Positions 36,787-47,306 of a stretch of DNA of 64,000 nt are shown one piece after another. Each line of letters begins with the position of its first letter. The stretch's first letter is position 1. The position numbers and the translations under genes were made by a program. Origin of the DNA: Brevundimonas sp. SORGH_AS_0993 (GTDB taxonomy: Bacteria > Pseudomonadota > Alphaproteobacteria > Caulobacterales > Caulobacteraceae). The stretch is from assembly GCF_030818545.1 (NCBI RefSeq), contig NZ_JAUTAH010000001.1:1121001-1185000 (forward strand), given 5' to 3'. The notes beneath the pieces were generated by a model, which did no database searches, was not told where the DNA came from, and saw only the letters and a program-made list of their open reading frames with translations.

Positions 36787-37776
36787 TCAGGGTGCGGGAT
36801 AGATCAACCGGCACCTTACGCCTGGCTGGGCCGCCGCAATGTCGAACCGCCCGCCCAACTGCGTCGCCAGCCCCTTCAGAATCTGCAAGCCCAGGCTGGC
36901 GGGCCGGGCCGGATCGAAGGTCTCCGCCAGACCCTGGCCGTCGTCGCGGACCTCCAGGCGGCGCTGACCGTCTTCCTCCTCCAGCCGCACCTGAATCCGC
37001 CCTGCACGATCCGGCAGGCCGTGCTCCAGCGCATTGTTCACGCATTCCAGCATGGTCAGCATGACCGGCGTGGCCTCTTCGGCGCTCAGGCTCACGCCGG
37101 TCGGAACAACAGTCACCTCCACGTCCGTCCGGCCCGCCGCCGTCAGGGCGTCCTGGGCCAGGGGCTGGGCGAAGTCGTGAAAACTGGTCGCGCGGCCGTG
37201 GGCGTCCAGCAGGCCCCGCTGCACCTTGGCGATCACCCCGGTCCGGCCCGCCGCCTCGTTCAGCACACGCCGGACCTTGGGATCGGTCGAGGCGCCGGCC
37301 TCCAGCGACAGAAGGGCGCTGACGACCTGAATGTTGTTCGAGACGCGGTGCTGGACCTCGCGCAGCAGCAGGTCGCGGCTGTGCGCCAGGGCGGTGCTGC
37401 GTTCGACCTCGGCCTTCAGCTTGCGCGTCGCCGCGCGCATGCCGTGGATGAAGAAGATGTCTACGGCCACGACGAAGATGAAGAAGACCAAGGCCACCGC
37501 CGTCGCCAGGCCCCAGTCGAATCCCGGCTTGCCGATCCAGAACCACCAGGCCGTCAAACCGGACAACACCGCCGTCAGGGTAGCGGGCCACAGTCCCGCA
37601 TAATAGGCCACGATGACCACGGCCGGGAAAAAGGTCAGATATGGAAAACCCGGCGGAAACCAGGGGTTCAACACCAGCCTCAGGCCGAAGGCCACGCCCC
37701 AGGCCGTCAGCGCCAGCCCATAGGCCAACGCAGGCCGGGTCTCGAAATCGGTGGCGCGCAACCCAAGACCCTTCAT
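36787..37776 (-). CDS. Membrane sensor histidine kinase, HisKA_2 type with DUF4118-like input domain
   Basis: The 329-aa protein has four or more hydrophobic segments in residues 14-110 (DUF4118-like membrane input region), a short coiled linker, then the HisKA_2 dimerisation box [20 protein letters not shown] with the phosphorylated His near 143. An HATPase domain follows with the N box [10 protein letters not shown] and G box EVRDDGQGL. HisKA_2 kinases often act in general stress or light/redox signalling in alphaproteobacteria. No response regulator gene is adjacent, so the partner is encoded elsewhere. Confidence 0.88.
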   Translation of the reverse strand: MKGLGLRATDFETRPALAYGLALTAWGVAFGLRLVLNPWFPPGFPYLTFFPAVVIVAYYAGLWPATLTAVLSGLTAWWFWIGKPGFDWGLATAVALVFFIFVVAVDIFFIHGMRAATRKLKAEVERSTALAHSRDLLLREVQHRVSNNIQVVSALLSLEAGASTDPKVRRVLNEAAGRTGVIAKVQRGLLDAHGRATSFHDFAQPLAQDALTAAGRTDVEVTVVPTGVSLSAEEATPVMLTMLECVNNALEHGLPDRAGRIQVRLEEEDGQRRLEVRDDGQGLAETFDPARPASLGLQILKGLATQLGGRFDIAAAQPGVRCRLIYPAP

Positions 37777-37847
37777 CTGTCCAAACTAGATGCCACACCC
37801 CACGGCAAAGGCAAAGCGCTGAAAACCTTCGGTCTCTCACACAGAAA

Positions 37848-37873
37848 CGGCCCCCGGATATCTCCGGGGGCCG
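37848..37873 (-). terminator. Terminator of tuf copy 2
   Basis: It is identical to the tuf copy 1 terminator: an 11-bp stem with a TATC loop and a short T-run on the minus strand. Confidence 0.85.
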
Positions 37874-37947
37874 CTCTGTTACGCGACTGTTTCGTCTGTC
37901 TCGTCCGGCCTCAAGCAGCGCGAAGCGCGTTAGCCCGGAGAGAAGCC

Positions 37948-39138
<1,191 letters not shown>

Positions 39139-39198
39139 GGCCAAAACTCCTGTGGCCCGGGTCCGTCAGCGGAGGGGCGCGATGCTGATCAAAAAACC

Positions 39199-39272
39199 TG
39201 GAGCGGGTAGACGGGATCGAACCGACATCCTCAGCTTGGAAGGCTGCTGCACTACCATTGTGCTATACCCGC
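39199..39272 (-). tRNA. tRNA-Gly (TCC anticodon)
   Basis: A full cloverleaf is seen on the minus strand: acceptor GCGGGTA/TACCCGC, D arm GCAC...GTGC, anticodon loop CTTCCAA with TCC (39238-39240), T loop TTCGATC and encoded CCA. It is 60 bp upstream of tuf copy 2 and likely co-transcribed with it. Confidence 0.96.
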
Positions 39273-39355
39273 GCGGAGACTGCGGAAGTTCTAAGGGAAC
39301 GCCGCAGCCGGTTCCTCTCCGTCGTCCTGATCCGTCGTGTCCGTCGAAGGCGCGT

Positions 39356-39438
39356 GGTGGGGGAAGAAGGACTCGAACCTTCGAAGCTTACGCAGGGGAT
39401 TTACAGTCCCCCCCCTTTGCCGCTCGGGACATTCCCCC
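39356..39438 (-). tRNA. tRNA-Tyr (GTA anticodon)
   Basis: The minus strand folds with acceptor GGGGGAA/TTCCCCC, a D loop GAGCGGCAAA, anticodon loop CTGTAAA with GTA (39403-39405), a long class II variable arm, T loop TTCGAGT and encoded CCA. The D stem and anticodon stem are joined by a run of seven G with no spare base at position 26, so the run may be one G short in this sequence. Confidence 0.93.
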
Positions 39439-39587
39439 AGCGCGCCTTGTCGAACCGCCGGACCCCTCCGTTCCGCCCATAAAGAAGCGGGACGAAACAA
39501 AAGCCTTCGGGTTGCCGCCTCCTCTGCGATAGAGGGAGCGCCCAGACCCGAAAGCCCTTGGGGCTCCAAATCGGAGGGCGTCTTATA

Positions 39588-40472
39588 GTGTCGTCGAAAT
39601 CAGAACGCAACGACCGTAAAAGCGGTAAAAAACAGGCCTTGTCCGGCCGCCCTTCCGGCCCGCGCGACCGGGATCAAAAGCCCGCCGCACAAGGGTTTGG
39701 CGGGCGCGAGACGGCGCCGCGCCCGCAGCGTGCGTCCGACCGCGGCAAGGTGGACGCCGATAATTTCCTGTGGGGTCGTCATCCGGTTCTGGCGGCCCTG
39801 GCGAATCCCGCGCGGCGCGGCATGGGACGCCTTCTGGCCACGCCCGAGCGCGCCGCCGAGATCGAGGACGGCAAGCTGGCCCACGGCCACAAGATCGAGG
39901 TGGTCGAAGCCCAGGCCCTGACCCGGATGTTGCCGCCCGGCGCGGTGCACCAGGGCCTGGCCTTCAAGGTCCAGCCGCTGGAAGGCGTGGCGCTGGAGGA
40001 CCTGGCCGAACCGGCGCAGGGGGTCATCGTCATGCTGGACCAGTTGACCGATCCTCAGAACGTCGGCGCCATCTTCCGCTCGGCCCTGGCCTTCGGCGCG
40101 CGCGGAATCATCGTCCAGGACCGGCACGCCCCGGCCTTGGCCGGCGCCCTGGCCAAGGCGGCGGTCGGGGCGACCGAACGCCTGCCCCACGCCCGGGTGA
40201 CGAACCTGTCGCGCGCGCTGGAGCGGCTGGCCGACCTGGGCTGGCGCGCCGTCGGCCTGGACGGCGCGGGCGAACAGACGCTGGAAGAGGCGCTGGACGC
40301 CCGGCCCACCGTTCTGGTCATGGGGTCGGAAGGCGACGGCATCCGCCGTCTGGTGGCCGAACACTGCGACGTCCTGGCCAAGATTCCCATGCCGGGCGGG
40401 TTCGAGAGCCTGAATGTCTCCAATGCGGCGGCCGTCGCCCTCTATGAGGCCGCCCGCGCGCAACGCGGCTGA
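39588..40472 (+). CDS. rlmB: 23S rRNA (guanosine-2'-O)-methyltransferase RlmB-like (SpoU family)
   Basis: The 294-aa reading starts at a GTG at 39588 with GGAGGG 9 bp upstream. The ORF can be read from an ATG 30 bp earlier, but that lacks a good site. After a basic disordered N-terminus (about 1-60) come the substrate-binding domain and the SpoU knot: VIVMLDQLTDPQNVGAIFRS, VLVMGSEGDGIRRLV and SLNVSNAAAVALYE (the SAM-binding loops). It 2'-O-methylates a guanosine of 23S rRNA. It lies beside the tRNA-tuf group on the opposite strand. Confidence 0.9.
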   Translation: MSSKSERNDRKSGKKQALSGRPSGPRDRDQKPAAQGFGGRETAPRPQRASDRGKVDADNFLWGRHPVLAALANPARRGMGRLLATPERAAEIEDGKLAHGHKIEVVEAQALTRMLPPGAVHQGLAFKVQPLEGVALEDLAEPAQGVIVMLDQLTDPQNVGAIFRSALAFGARGIIVQDRHAPALAGALAKAAVGATERLPHARVTNLSRALERLADLGWRAVGLDGAGEQTLEEALDARPTVLVMGSEGDGIRRLVAEHCDVLAKIPMPGGFESLNVSNAAAVALYEAARAQRG

Positions 40473-40503
40473 CAGACGGCCGCGCCGGCGCTAGAGAGCG
40501 GAC

Positions 40504-41310
40504 ATGGATTTCCTTTTATCTCCCGAACTCGCCAGCCAGGCTGCGGCCCTGGGCCAGGTCCTGCTGATGGATCTGGTCCTGGCCGGCGACAACGCCGTCG
40601 CCGTGGGCCTGGCCGCCGCCGCCCTGCCCCAGGACCAGCGCAAGAAGGCCATTCTGATCGGCCTGGCCGCCGCCGTCGTCATGCGCATCGGCTTTGCGTT
40701 GATCACCGTCCAGCTTCTGGCCCTGGTCGGCCTGCTGCTGGCGGGCGGGCTTCTGCTGCTGTGGGTGTGCTGGAAGATGTGGCGCGAACTGCGCGAGCAG
40801 GCGACCCACGACCAGGCCGAGGCCGAGAAGGAACTCGAACTGGCGATGAGCATCGAGCATGGCTCGGGCCCCTCGCCCGAAGAACTGGGCATCAAGCGCA
40901 AGAGCTTCGGCGCCGCCCTGATACAGATCATGGTCGCCGACATCACCATGTCGCTGGACAATGTGCTGGCCGTCGCCGGCGCGGCGCATGAACACCCCTG
41001 GATCATGGTCTTCGGCCTGATTCTGTCGATCGCCCTGATGGGCGTCGCCGCCACCTACATCGCCAAGCTGCTGCATCGCTTCCGCTGGATCGGCTACATC
41101 GGTCTGGTCGTGGTGCTGTACGTCGCCTTGCACATGATCTGGGACGGGGCGCGCCAGGTCGTGGTTCGCACCGGCCATATAGAGCAGTTCAACGCTTCCG
41201 CCCCGACCTTCCTTGAGATCGGTCCTGAGGAAGCCGCCAAACACCTGGGTCAGAAGCGCACCGAGAACAGCCCGACGCCGGCGCCTGCCGAACCGACGGT
41301 AGCGCCATGA
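40504..41310 (+). CDS. TerC-family integral membrane protein
   Basis: The 268-aa protein has about seven membrane segments and the two TerC signatures, LVLAGDNAVAV (N-terminal half) and ITMSLDNVLAVAG (second half), each with the conserved Asp-Asn pair thought to bind a metal. TerC relatives export or handle Mn2+ and other metals, often supporting metalation of exported proteins. Its stop overlaps the start of the rhodanese gene (ATGA), so the two are translationally coupled. Confidence 0.87.
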   Translation: MDFLLSPELASQAAALGQVLLMDLVLAGDNAVAVGLAAAALPQDQRKKAILIGLAAAVVMRIGFALITVQLLALVGLLLAGGLLLLWVCWKMWRELREQATHDQAEAEKELELAMSIEHGSGPSPEELGIKRKSFGAALIQIMVADITMSLDNVLAVAGAAHEHPWIMVFGLILSIALMGVAATYIAKLLHRFRWIGYIGLVVVLYVALHMIWDGARQVVVRTGHIEQFNASAPTFLEIGPEEAAKHLGQKRTENSPTPAPAEPTVAP

Positions 41311-41642
41311 CGGTGGCGACGGTCACGGTCGAAGAGGCCGCCGCCTGGCTGCGGGCAGGCGAAGCCGTCCTGATCGACGTGCGCGAGCCGGACGAGTTCG
41401 CCGCCGCCCGCATCGACGGGGCCATTTTGGCGCCGCTCAGCCAGATGCCCGCCGCCTGGGAGGCGCTGGACCTGCCCCCCGACAAGAAGATCGTCGTCCA
41501 GTGCCTGAAGGGCGGACGAAGCCATCAGGTCTGCGCCTTCGTCGGCCCGACCGCCGCGGACGGCCAGTCCCTGTTCAACATGCTGGGCGGCATCCAGGCC
41601 TGGCACGCCGCCGGCCTGCCGGTCGTCATCGCCGAGCGTTAG
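41307..41642 (+). CDS. Rhodanese-like sulfurtransferase domain protein
   Basis: This single-domain protein (111 aa) has the rhodanese pattern: DVREPDEFAAARIDGAI (the entry segment) and the active-site loop QCLKGGRSHQV with the catalytic Cys. It moves sulfane sulfur or acts as a thiol phosphatase-like module in the cytoplasm. Coupling with the TerC-like gene suggests a link between sulfur and metal handling. Its 3' end overlaps the convergent 2OG-oxygenase gene by 4 bp. Confidence 0.87.
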   Translation: MTVATVTVEEAAAWLRAGEAVLIDVREPDEFAAARIDGAILAPLSQMPAAWEALDLPPDKKIVVQCLKGGRSHQVCAFVGPTAADGQSLFNMLGGIQAWHAAGLPVVIAER

Positions 41643-42352
41643 GCACCGCGCAGCCAGCCCGTGACCGAGATCCGGTCCGCTGCGGCGGACAGAGCCACCT
41701 GCGTCACCGAATGCGGCGACGGCACCTTAAGCAGGTTCAGCGTGTTGAAGCGTGGGGTGAAGGCCTCGGCCACATTGCCGTCCGTGCCGTGGAAGGCCAG
41801 CAGGCCGCCCCATTCGATGCGCCAGATCGGCGTCAGGTTCAGCACATAGGCGAAGAAGCGGTTCTTGCCGTCGGCGTGATCGTCGTGCTCGGTCAGGAAA
41901 TGGCCCGCGCGATAGCGGGTCAGTTGGGCGTCCGCCAGGGCGATCCGCCCTTCGCCGGTCAGGTCGCGCATCAGGTCCAGAAAGGCCGCCCCGTTCAGAA
42001 AGGCCAGCAGGTCGCGCCAAATCGGCGCCGCCTGCCCCGTCTGGACCAGATCGTAGATCGGGTGATTGTCGTACAGATACTGAAAGTCGGTCTGGGCCGA
42101 GGTCTGCACCGCCTGTCCCAACCCACGCTTCTGATCCGGCGTCAGCGAAGCCAGCCAAGCGGCGGGCAAGTCGACATGCCCCGTTTCACGCCGCGTGACG
42201 ACATTGTACTCGGCGGCCGTAGCAGCCTCGTACAGGGTCCGAGCGTCCGACGGCGTGAACACGCCATCCACCTGGGCCCGGCCGGTGCGCGTCAGACGAT
42301 CGCGGATCGCGGCCCGACGCACGGTGTCCAGCGGGGCCAGGGTCGGCGTCAC
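41639..42352 (-). CDS. 2OG-Fe(II) oxygenase family protein
   Basis: The 237-aa protein matches the prolyl-4-hydroxylase-type fold: the HxD-like metal site HDDHAD near 155, the FFAYVLNLTPIWRIEWGGLL beta segment and, near 210, the LKVPSPHSVTQV segment with the distal His. It binds Fe(II) and 2-oxoglutarate and hydroxylates a protein or small molecule. It lies 22 bp downstream of metG on the same strand and may be co-transcribed with it. The substrate is unknown. Confidence 0.8.
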   Translation of the reverse strand: MTPTLAPLDTVRRAAIRDRLTRTGRAQVDGVFTPSDARTLYEAATAAEYNVVTRRETGHVDLPAAWLASLTPDQKRGLGQAVQTSAQTDFQYLYDNHPIYDLVQTGQAAPIWRDLLAFLNGAAFLDLMRDLTGEGRIALADAQLTRYRAGHFLTEHDDHADGKNRFFAYVLNLTPIWRIEWGGLLAFHGTDGNVAEAFTPRFNTLNLLKVPSPHSVTQVALSAAADRISVTGWLRGA

Positions 42353-42374
42353 AACGTCTGTCCCCGCCGCCCGC

Positions 42375-44078
42375 TCACTGATCCGCGCCGCCGAAGCGTT
42401 CGGACCATTCCGCCACCTGGGCGTCCTCGACCTTGGCGAACAGCACCCCTTGCGCCTCCACCTTGCCGCCGACCCGCAGGGTGTTCAGCAGATCGGCGTC
42501 GGCGGCGGGCCAGGTCAGGTCCGTCACCCCGACCGAGGCGGCGATGCGCGGCGCGGTGAAGGGCAGGATCGGCGCGGCCAGACGCGCGAACAGGGCGACC
42601 ATGTTCAGCCCGGTGCGAACACCGACGGCCGCCCGGTCGCGGTCGCTCTTCAGCGCGGTCCAGGGCGCGGCCTCCTGCAGATATTCGTTGCCCAGCACCC
42701 AGGCGGCGCGCACAGCGGCCGCGGCCTTCCTGAACTCCATCGCCTCGAACTGTTCCGTCGCCTCGGCCACGGCGGCGCGCAGGTCGGCCTCCAGCTTGGC
42801 TTCCAGCGGGCCGGCCTCTCCGCCTTCTGGCACGACGCCGTCGAACTTGGATTCGGCGAACTTGACGATGCGGTTGACGAAATTGCCCAGCACGTCGGCC
42901 AGGTCCTTGTTGATCGCCCCCTGGAACTGCTCCCAGGTGAAGGCGGCGTCGGAATGTTCGGGCCCGTAGGCGGTCAGATACCAGCGCCAATAGTCGGCCG
43001 GCAGCAGGTCCAGCGCCTGGTCCATGAAGACGCCGCGCTTCTGGCTGGTCGAGAACTTGCCGCCGTACCAGTTCAGCCAGTTGAAGGCTTTCAGCTGGTC
43101 GACCGTCTTCCACGGCTCGCCCGAGCCGATGATCGTGGCGGGGAAGCTGACAGTGTGGAAGGCGACGTTGTCCTTGCCCATGAACTGGACATAGCGGACA
43201 TTCTCGCCCCCCTCGTCCAGCCGCCACCAGTCGCGCCAAGTGTTTCCGGTCGCCTCGGCCCATTCCTCGGTCGCGCCGATGTATTCGATGGGGGCGTCGA
43301 ACCAGACGTAGAAGACCTTGTCCTCCATGCCGGGGCGGGGGAAACCGTCCTTGGTCACAGGCACGCCCCACGCCAGGTCGCGGGTGATGCCCCGGTCGAT
43401 CAGCCCCTCGTCCAGATGTTTGTTGGCGATGGACTTGGCCAGCGGTTGCCAGCCCGACTTTCCGTCCACCCAGGCGCGGATCTGCGGCTCGATCTTCGTT
43501 TGCAACAGATACAGGTGCCGCGTGTCGCGCACCTCCAGGTTCCGGCTGCCCGAGACCGACGAATAGGGATCGATCAGGTCGGTGGGGTCCAGAAGGCGGC
43601 CGCAGTTGTCGCACTGGTCCCCGCGCGCCTTGTCATAGCCGCAGTGCGGACAGGTCCCCTCGACATAGCGGTCGGGCAGGAAACGGGCGTCGTCGATGGA
43701 GTAGATCATCCGATCCACCCGCTCCTCGATCAGGCCGTTCTTCTCCAGGGCCTCGGCGAAGTGCTGGGTCAACCGATGATTCTGCGGATTCGACGACCGA
43801 CCGAACCAGTCGTAGCTCAGGCCGAACGCCTGGCCCGCCGTTTTCTGGATTTCGTGCTGCTCGTCGCAATAGGTCCGCACGTCCTGACCGGCGGCGGCGG
43901 CGGCCAGTTCGGCCGGGGTGCCGTGCTCGTCGGTCGCGCAGATATACAGCACCTCATGACCCTGCCCGCGCTTGAACCGCGCCCAGACATCCGCCGGCAG
44001 CATCGACCCGGCCAGATTCCCAAGGTGCTTGATGCCGTTGATGTAGGGCAGCGCCGAGGTGATGAGGATGCGGGCCAT
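42375..44078 (-). CDS. metG: Methionyl-tRNA synthetase
   Basis: The 567-aa enzyme starts at 44078 ([20 protein letters not shown]); a longer frame adds 65 spurious residues. The class I HIGH-type region is [10 protein letters not shown], the zinc knuckle is [18 protein letters not shown], and the KMSKS-equivalent loop reads KFSTSQKRG, as in the MetG1 subgroup. No C-terminal tRNA-binding (Trbp111) domain is present, which is normal for this subgroup. It charges tRNA-Met and initiator tRNA. Confidence 0.97.
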   Translation of the reverse strand: MARILITSALPYINGIKHLGNLAGSMLPADVWARFKRGQGHEVLYICATDEHGTPAELAAAAAGQDVRTYCDEQHEIQKTAGQAFGLSYDWFGRSSNPQNHRLTQHFAEALEKNGLIEERVDRMIYSIDDARFLPDRYVEGTCPHCGYDKARGDQCDNCGRLLDPTDLIDPYSSVSGSRNLEVRDTRHLYLLQTKIEPQIRAWVDGKSGWQPLAKSIANKHLDEGLIDRGITRDLAWGVPVTKDGFPRPGMEDKVFYVWFDAPIEYIGATEEWAEATGNTWRDWWRLDEGGENVRYVQFMGKDNVAFHTVSFPATIIGSGEPWKTVDQLKAFNWLNWYGGKFSTSQKRGVFMDQALDLLPADYWRWYLTAYGPEHSDAAFTWEQFQGAINKDLADVLGNFVNRIVKFAESKFDGVVPEGGEAGPLEAKLEADLRAAVAEATEQFEAMEFRKAAAAVRAAWVLGNEYLQEAAPWTALKSDRDRAAVGVRTGLNMVALFARLAAPILPFTAPRIAASVGVTDLTWPAADADLLNTLRVGGKVEAQGVLFAKVEDAQVAEWSERFGGADQ

Positions 44079-44285
44079 GATCGTCCAGGGAGTTCGGGGA
44101 AGCGCAGGGATATAGAGCGGCGGAACCGTTCCGTCACCTGCGCCTGATAAACAGCGGCGAACGACCCGAAGCCCGCTGCCCGACAAGCGTAGAGAGCTGC
44201 TTACGCTCAATTGCACAACCAGCTTCGACGCCCTTGACTCGTGCGCGCTGGGGTTGAGAGAACCACAAGGCAAAGGGGACGTATA

Positions 44286-44747
44286 ATGACAAAATATGGT
44301 GGGCTAAGCGCCGACACTCAGGCGCTCATGGCGTTCGAGAGCAACAAGAAGTCCGTGGGCGTCGCGTATCTGCTCTGGTTCTTCACGGGCGGCGTCGGAG
44401 GGCATCGCTTCTATCTGGGGCGCACGGGCTCGGCCGTGTTTCAGCTGGTGCTGGCGATCCTGGGATGGACGCTCCTGTTGGCGGCAGGCTTTGGCCTTCT
44501 CTTTCTCATTCCATTAGGCATCTGGTTGCTGATCGACGCTTTCACCCTGGGCGGCATGGTTTCCGAGCAAAACAACGCCCTGATGGCGCGGTTGAGCAGC
44601 GCCCAACGTCAGACTTCGTCTTCGTCAGCTGACGATCTCGCGAAGTTCGCTGCCCTGAGAGACAGCGGCGCAATCTCCTCCGACGAGTACGAAGCTCAGA
44701 AGCGCCGCATTCTAGGCGCGCCCGGCGACGCAATCCTCCGACCGTGA
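44286..44747 (+). CDS. TM2 and SHOCT domain protein
   Basis: The 153-aa product has a TM2 domain (about 22-90) with two hydrophobic helices and the signature [20 protein letters not shown]. The C-terminal SHOCT-like segment reads [20 protein letters not shown]. It is an inner-membrane protein of unknown role. A purine-rich AAAGGGGAC site precedes the ATG at 44286. The following gene overlaps its stop. Confidence 0.85.
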   Translation: MTKYGGLSADTQALMAFESNKKSVGVAYLLWFFTGGVGGHRFYLGRTGSAVFQLVLAILGWTLLLAAGFGLLFLIPLGIWLLIDAFTLGGMVSEQNNALMARLSSAQRQTSSSSADDLAKFAALRDSGAISSDEYEAQKRRILGAPGDAILRP

Positions 44748-45085
44748 TCAGTATCGCCATGGCTGTCGCTTTACAGACCACCGCGCCCCAGAGTGAAGGC
44801 GCGCAACCAGCCTACGTCGTCGTCGAATGCGTGGCCGGACCCAATCAGGTTCCACAGCGATGCCGTGCGATCGAGGTTAGCCCCCCGGGTCAGGGTCTGG
44901 AGCCTGCAGCGGTTTCAGTCATTGAACGGGGTCGAGTGGAGTTACGGCAGGGCGTGCGCACGGGTCAACGGTTTCGAGCGAAGGTTGAATTCTCGCTGTT
45001 GGAAGACGACGCCCCGTCGGCGGCGGCTCCGGCAACTGAAACGCTGCATCAGGGTGTTTCCGAGCCGGCCAAGGCTAATGAGTGA
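44744..45085 (+). CDS. Small TonB-C-like protein of unknown function
   Basis: The 113-aa reading may start at the GTG overlapping the previous stop (44744) or the ATG at 44759. The middle (residues about 27-85) has a Cys pair and the shape of a TonB C-terminal/energy-transducer-like domain: a GPNQVPQRC segment, then GQGLEPAAVSVI, and a closing F-rich strand. No clear membrane anchor is present. It probably forms a unit with the TM2 gene. Confidence 0.6.
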   Translation: MISIAMAVALQTTAPQSEGAQPAYVVVECVAGPNQVPQRCRAIEVSPPGQGLEPAAVSVIERGRVELRQGVRTGQRFRAKVEFSLLEDDAPSAAAPATETLHQGVSEPAKANE

Positions 45086-45093
45086 GTTGACGT

Positions 45094-46446
45094 TCACCCA
45101 TTAGCCGGCTCAGGCAACCGCCTTGCGATCCTTATGAAGCGCCCCGTCAGCAGGGCGCCGGAGATGACGCTGGCGACGATGACCGACCAGACCAGGCCGT
45201 CGACGCCGATCCGGTGCGCCAGCCACCAGCCCAGCGGGATCATGACCACGCCGTAGGAAAAGACGTGCATCAGGGTCGGCCAGACCACGTCGCCGGCGGC
45301 GCGGTTGGCCTGGGCGGCGACCACCTGCTGGGCGTCGGCGACGAAGAACAGCGTCGCCAGAACCAGGGCCGGGGCGGCGATGGCCAGGATCGCCGGATCG
45401 GCGGTATAGGCGCCGACCACCGGCCGCGCCGCCAGCCACAGGCCGAGGGCGATGACGAAGGCCAGCACCGTCACCACCCCGATGCCTATCAGGCCGCTGC
45501 GCATCACGCCCGCCTTGTCCCCCGCCCCATAGGCCCGGCCGACCAGCACGGCGGTGGCGGACGACAGGCCCATCGGCACCATGAAGACGATGGCGGACAC
45601 ATTGATGACCACCGCCCAGCTGGCGGTCTCGGCCGCGCCCAGTTGGCCGGCGAACAGGGTCATGGCGGCGAAGGCGCCGACTTCGACGAAGTTCGACGAT
45701 CCCGCCCCGATGCCGACCCGGATCTGCTCCACCTCGGTCGAACGGTCGCGGCGCGGCTTGGCGAACAGCCCCCATTGCCGCGCCTCGGGCAAACGCAGGA
45801 TGTAGACGGCCAGAAACACCGCCAGGGCCGTGCGCGCACCGAACGTCGCCCAGGCCGAGGCCACGGCCCCATGCACCCCTAGCCCGAACGGGTCGGGCAC
45901 GAGCATCAGGTTCAGGCCCAGATTGACGGCATTGGCGACCCACATGGCGACCATGCCCGCCTTGGGCCGATGCAGACCCTCCAGAAAGAACTGCGCCGCC
46001 ACTGAAATCAGATAGGCCGGCATCGACAAGGCGAAGACCATCAGCACGGGCGAGGCGCCCTCGGCCAATCCGTCCTCCAGTCCCATGCGGACCATGCCGA
46101 ACGGCCCCAGCAGCAAAAGCCCGATCATGGACACCACGCCGATCTGCAGGGCATAGACCAGGCCGCGACGCAGCACGGCGCCGACCTCGTCGTGCCGTCC
46201 CTCGCCCCGCAGGCGAGCGGTCATGACCTGGACCCCCATCATCAGACCGACCGCCGTGGTCAGCACCACCGACGACGGCGCCCAGGCCAGGGAGTGGAAG
46301 GCCAGTTCGCGGCTGGAATAGTGGCCCACCACGATGGCGTCGGTCAGCCCCATGGTCATGATGCCCAGCCGCGCCATGACCACCGGCCAGGCCAAGGTCG
46401 TCAATTCACGAAGGGTGGATCGGGCGTGGGAGCTGAAACGCATCAT
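45094..46446 (-). CDS. MATE-family multidrug/Na+ efflux protein
   Basis: The 450-aa protein has about 12 membrane segments in two repeats. The N-terminal repeat begins LAWPVVMARLGIMTMGLTDA and the second around the FVEVGAFAAMTLFAGQLGA region, as in the NorM branch. It exports cationic compounds using Na+ or H+ gradients across the inner membrane. A second ATG at 46443 is equally possible. No regulator is adjacent. Confidence 0.9.
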   Translation of the reverse strand: MMRFSSHARSTLRELTTLAWPVVMARLGIMTMGLTDAIVVGHYSSRELAFHSLAWAPSSVVLTTAVGLMMGVQVMTARLRGEGRHDEVGAVLRRGLVYALQIGVVSMIGLLLLGPFGMVRMGLEDGLAEGASPVLMVFALSMPAYLISVAAQFFLEGLHRPKAGMVAMWVANAVNLGLNLMLVPDPFGLGVHGAVASAWATFGARTALAVFLAVYILRLPEARQWGLFAKPRRDRSTEVEQIRVGIGAGSSNFVEVGAFAAMTLFAGQLGAAETASWAVVINVSAIVFMVPMGLSSATAVLVGRAYGAGDKAGVMRSGLIGIGVVTVLAFVIALGLWLAARPVVGAYTADPAILAIAAPALVLATLFFVADAQQVVAAQANRAAGDVVWPTLMHVFSYGVVMIPLGWWLAHRIGVDGLVWSVIVASVISGALLTGRFIRIARRLPEPANG

Positions 46447-46509
46447 GGGACGCGGCACAGGCCATGGGCGACCGTCGGGGTCAACTCCCAAAAACTTTGT
46501 GGATTTACG

Positions 46510-46908
46510 CTACCAGGCGCCCAGTTCGCGCAGTTGCCGGACCAGATCCTCGGGCGCCTCGCCCGCGTCCAGCGTGTCCAGATCGGTCGGCGCGTCCTTG
46601 GACTCCAGATAGCGCCAGCCCTGGAACGGCCGTCGCGCCAGGGGCGCCGTGCGGATCACCCGGGGCTCCAGCGTGATCTCGCAGCGGCTGGCCTTGCCCT
46701 CGCCCAGGGTGGCGATGTCCAGGATCGGCTGACGACAGACGACCGTTCCCTTGACCACCCAGTACAGCGACCCGCCATCCTCGATCTCGGCGACGCGCTT
46801 GGGCGTCATCCGGGTGTGGACGATCAGCGGCTTTCCGCCCCTGGCGCGGTTTTCCAGCCATTCGACGTCGGACACCCCGACGCAAAGCTTGATCATGTGC
46901 AGCGGCAT
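46510..46908 (-). CDS. DUF1489-family protein
   Basis: The 132-aa protein (start 46908, MPLHMIKLCV) has the alphaproteobacterial DUF1489 pattern: IKLCVGVSDVEWLENRA, HTRMTPKRVAEIEDGGSLYW, VVCRQPILDIATL and a C-terminal GWRYLES segment. The family is conserved in alphaproteobacteria but has no assigned role. It is cytoplasmic in appearance. Confidence 0.82.
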   Translation of the reverse strand: MPLHMIKLCVGVSDVEWLENRARGGKPLIVHTRMTPKRVAEIEDGGSLYWVVKGTVVCRQPILDIATLGEGKASRCEITLEPRVIRTAPLARRPFQGWRYLESKDAPTDLDTLDAGEAPEDLVRQLRELGAW

Positions 46909-47016
46909 GGCGCTCACCTAAGCGCTCGCCGACCGAATAGCCAGAATTCTTAAGACCCGGCCGGCTAGAAGGCGTTTCTCATTGAGCAGGACGCCGCCCG
47001 CCGGGCGTCGGGAACG

Positions 47017-47306
47017 ATGTACGGACTGATTACCCGCCTGGTGGCTCATCCCGGTCGTCGCGACGAACTGGCCCTGATCCTTCTGGATCCCACGCTGCGG
47101 CGTCACGGCTGCCATTCCTATGTCGTGGCGCACGACCTGGCCCACACCGACACTCTGTGGGTGACGGAAATCTGGACCGACGCCGAAACCCACGAGGTCT
47201 GCACCCAAGACATCCGTAAGAGCGGCGTCTGGGCCCCGTCCTTGGCCTTCTGGTCAGTGTGGACGACGCCATCCAGACACGCCCCTTGGGCGGCGTCGGG
47301 CTTTAA
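47017..47306 (+). CDS. Antibiotic-biosynthesis-monooxygenase-like protein (frameshifted)
   Basis: The N-terminal 75 residues (MYGLITRLVAHPGRRDELAL, and VTEIWTDAETHE) fit the ABM fold of small heme- or quinol-type monooxygenases. The frame then shifts near 47249. The other frame supplies the expected ending (SVDDAIQTRPLGGVGL, stop at 47304-47306). Adding one C at about 47249 restores a 96-aa protein of normal family length. As given, the frame would run on to 47370 inside the converging carboxylase gene. Either a sequence error or a genuine mutation is possible. Confidence 0.72.
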
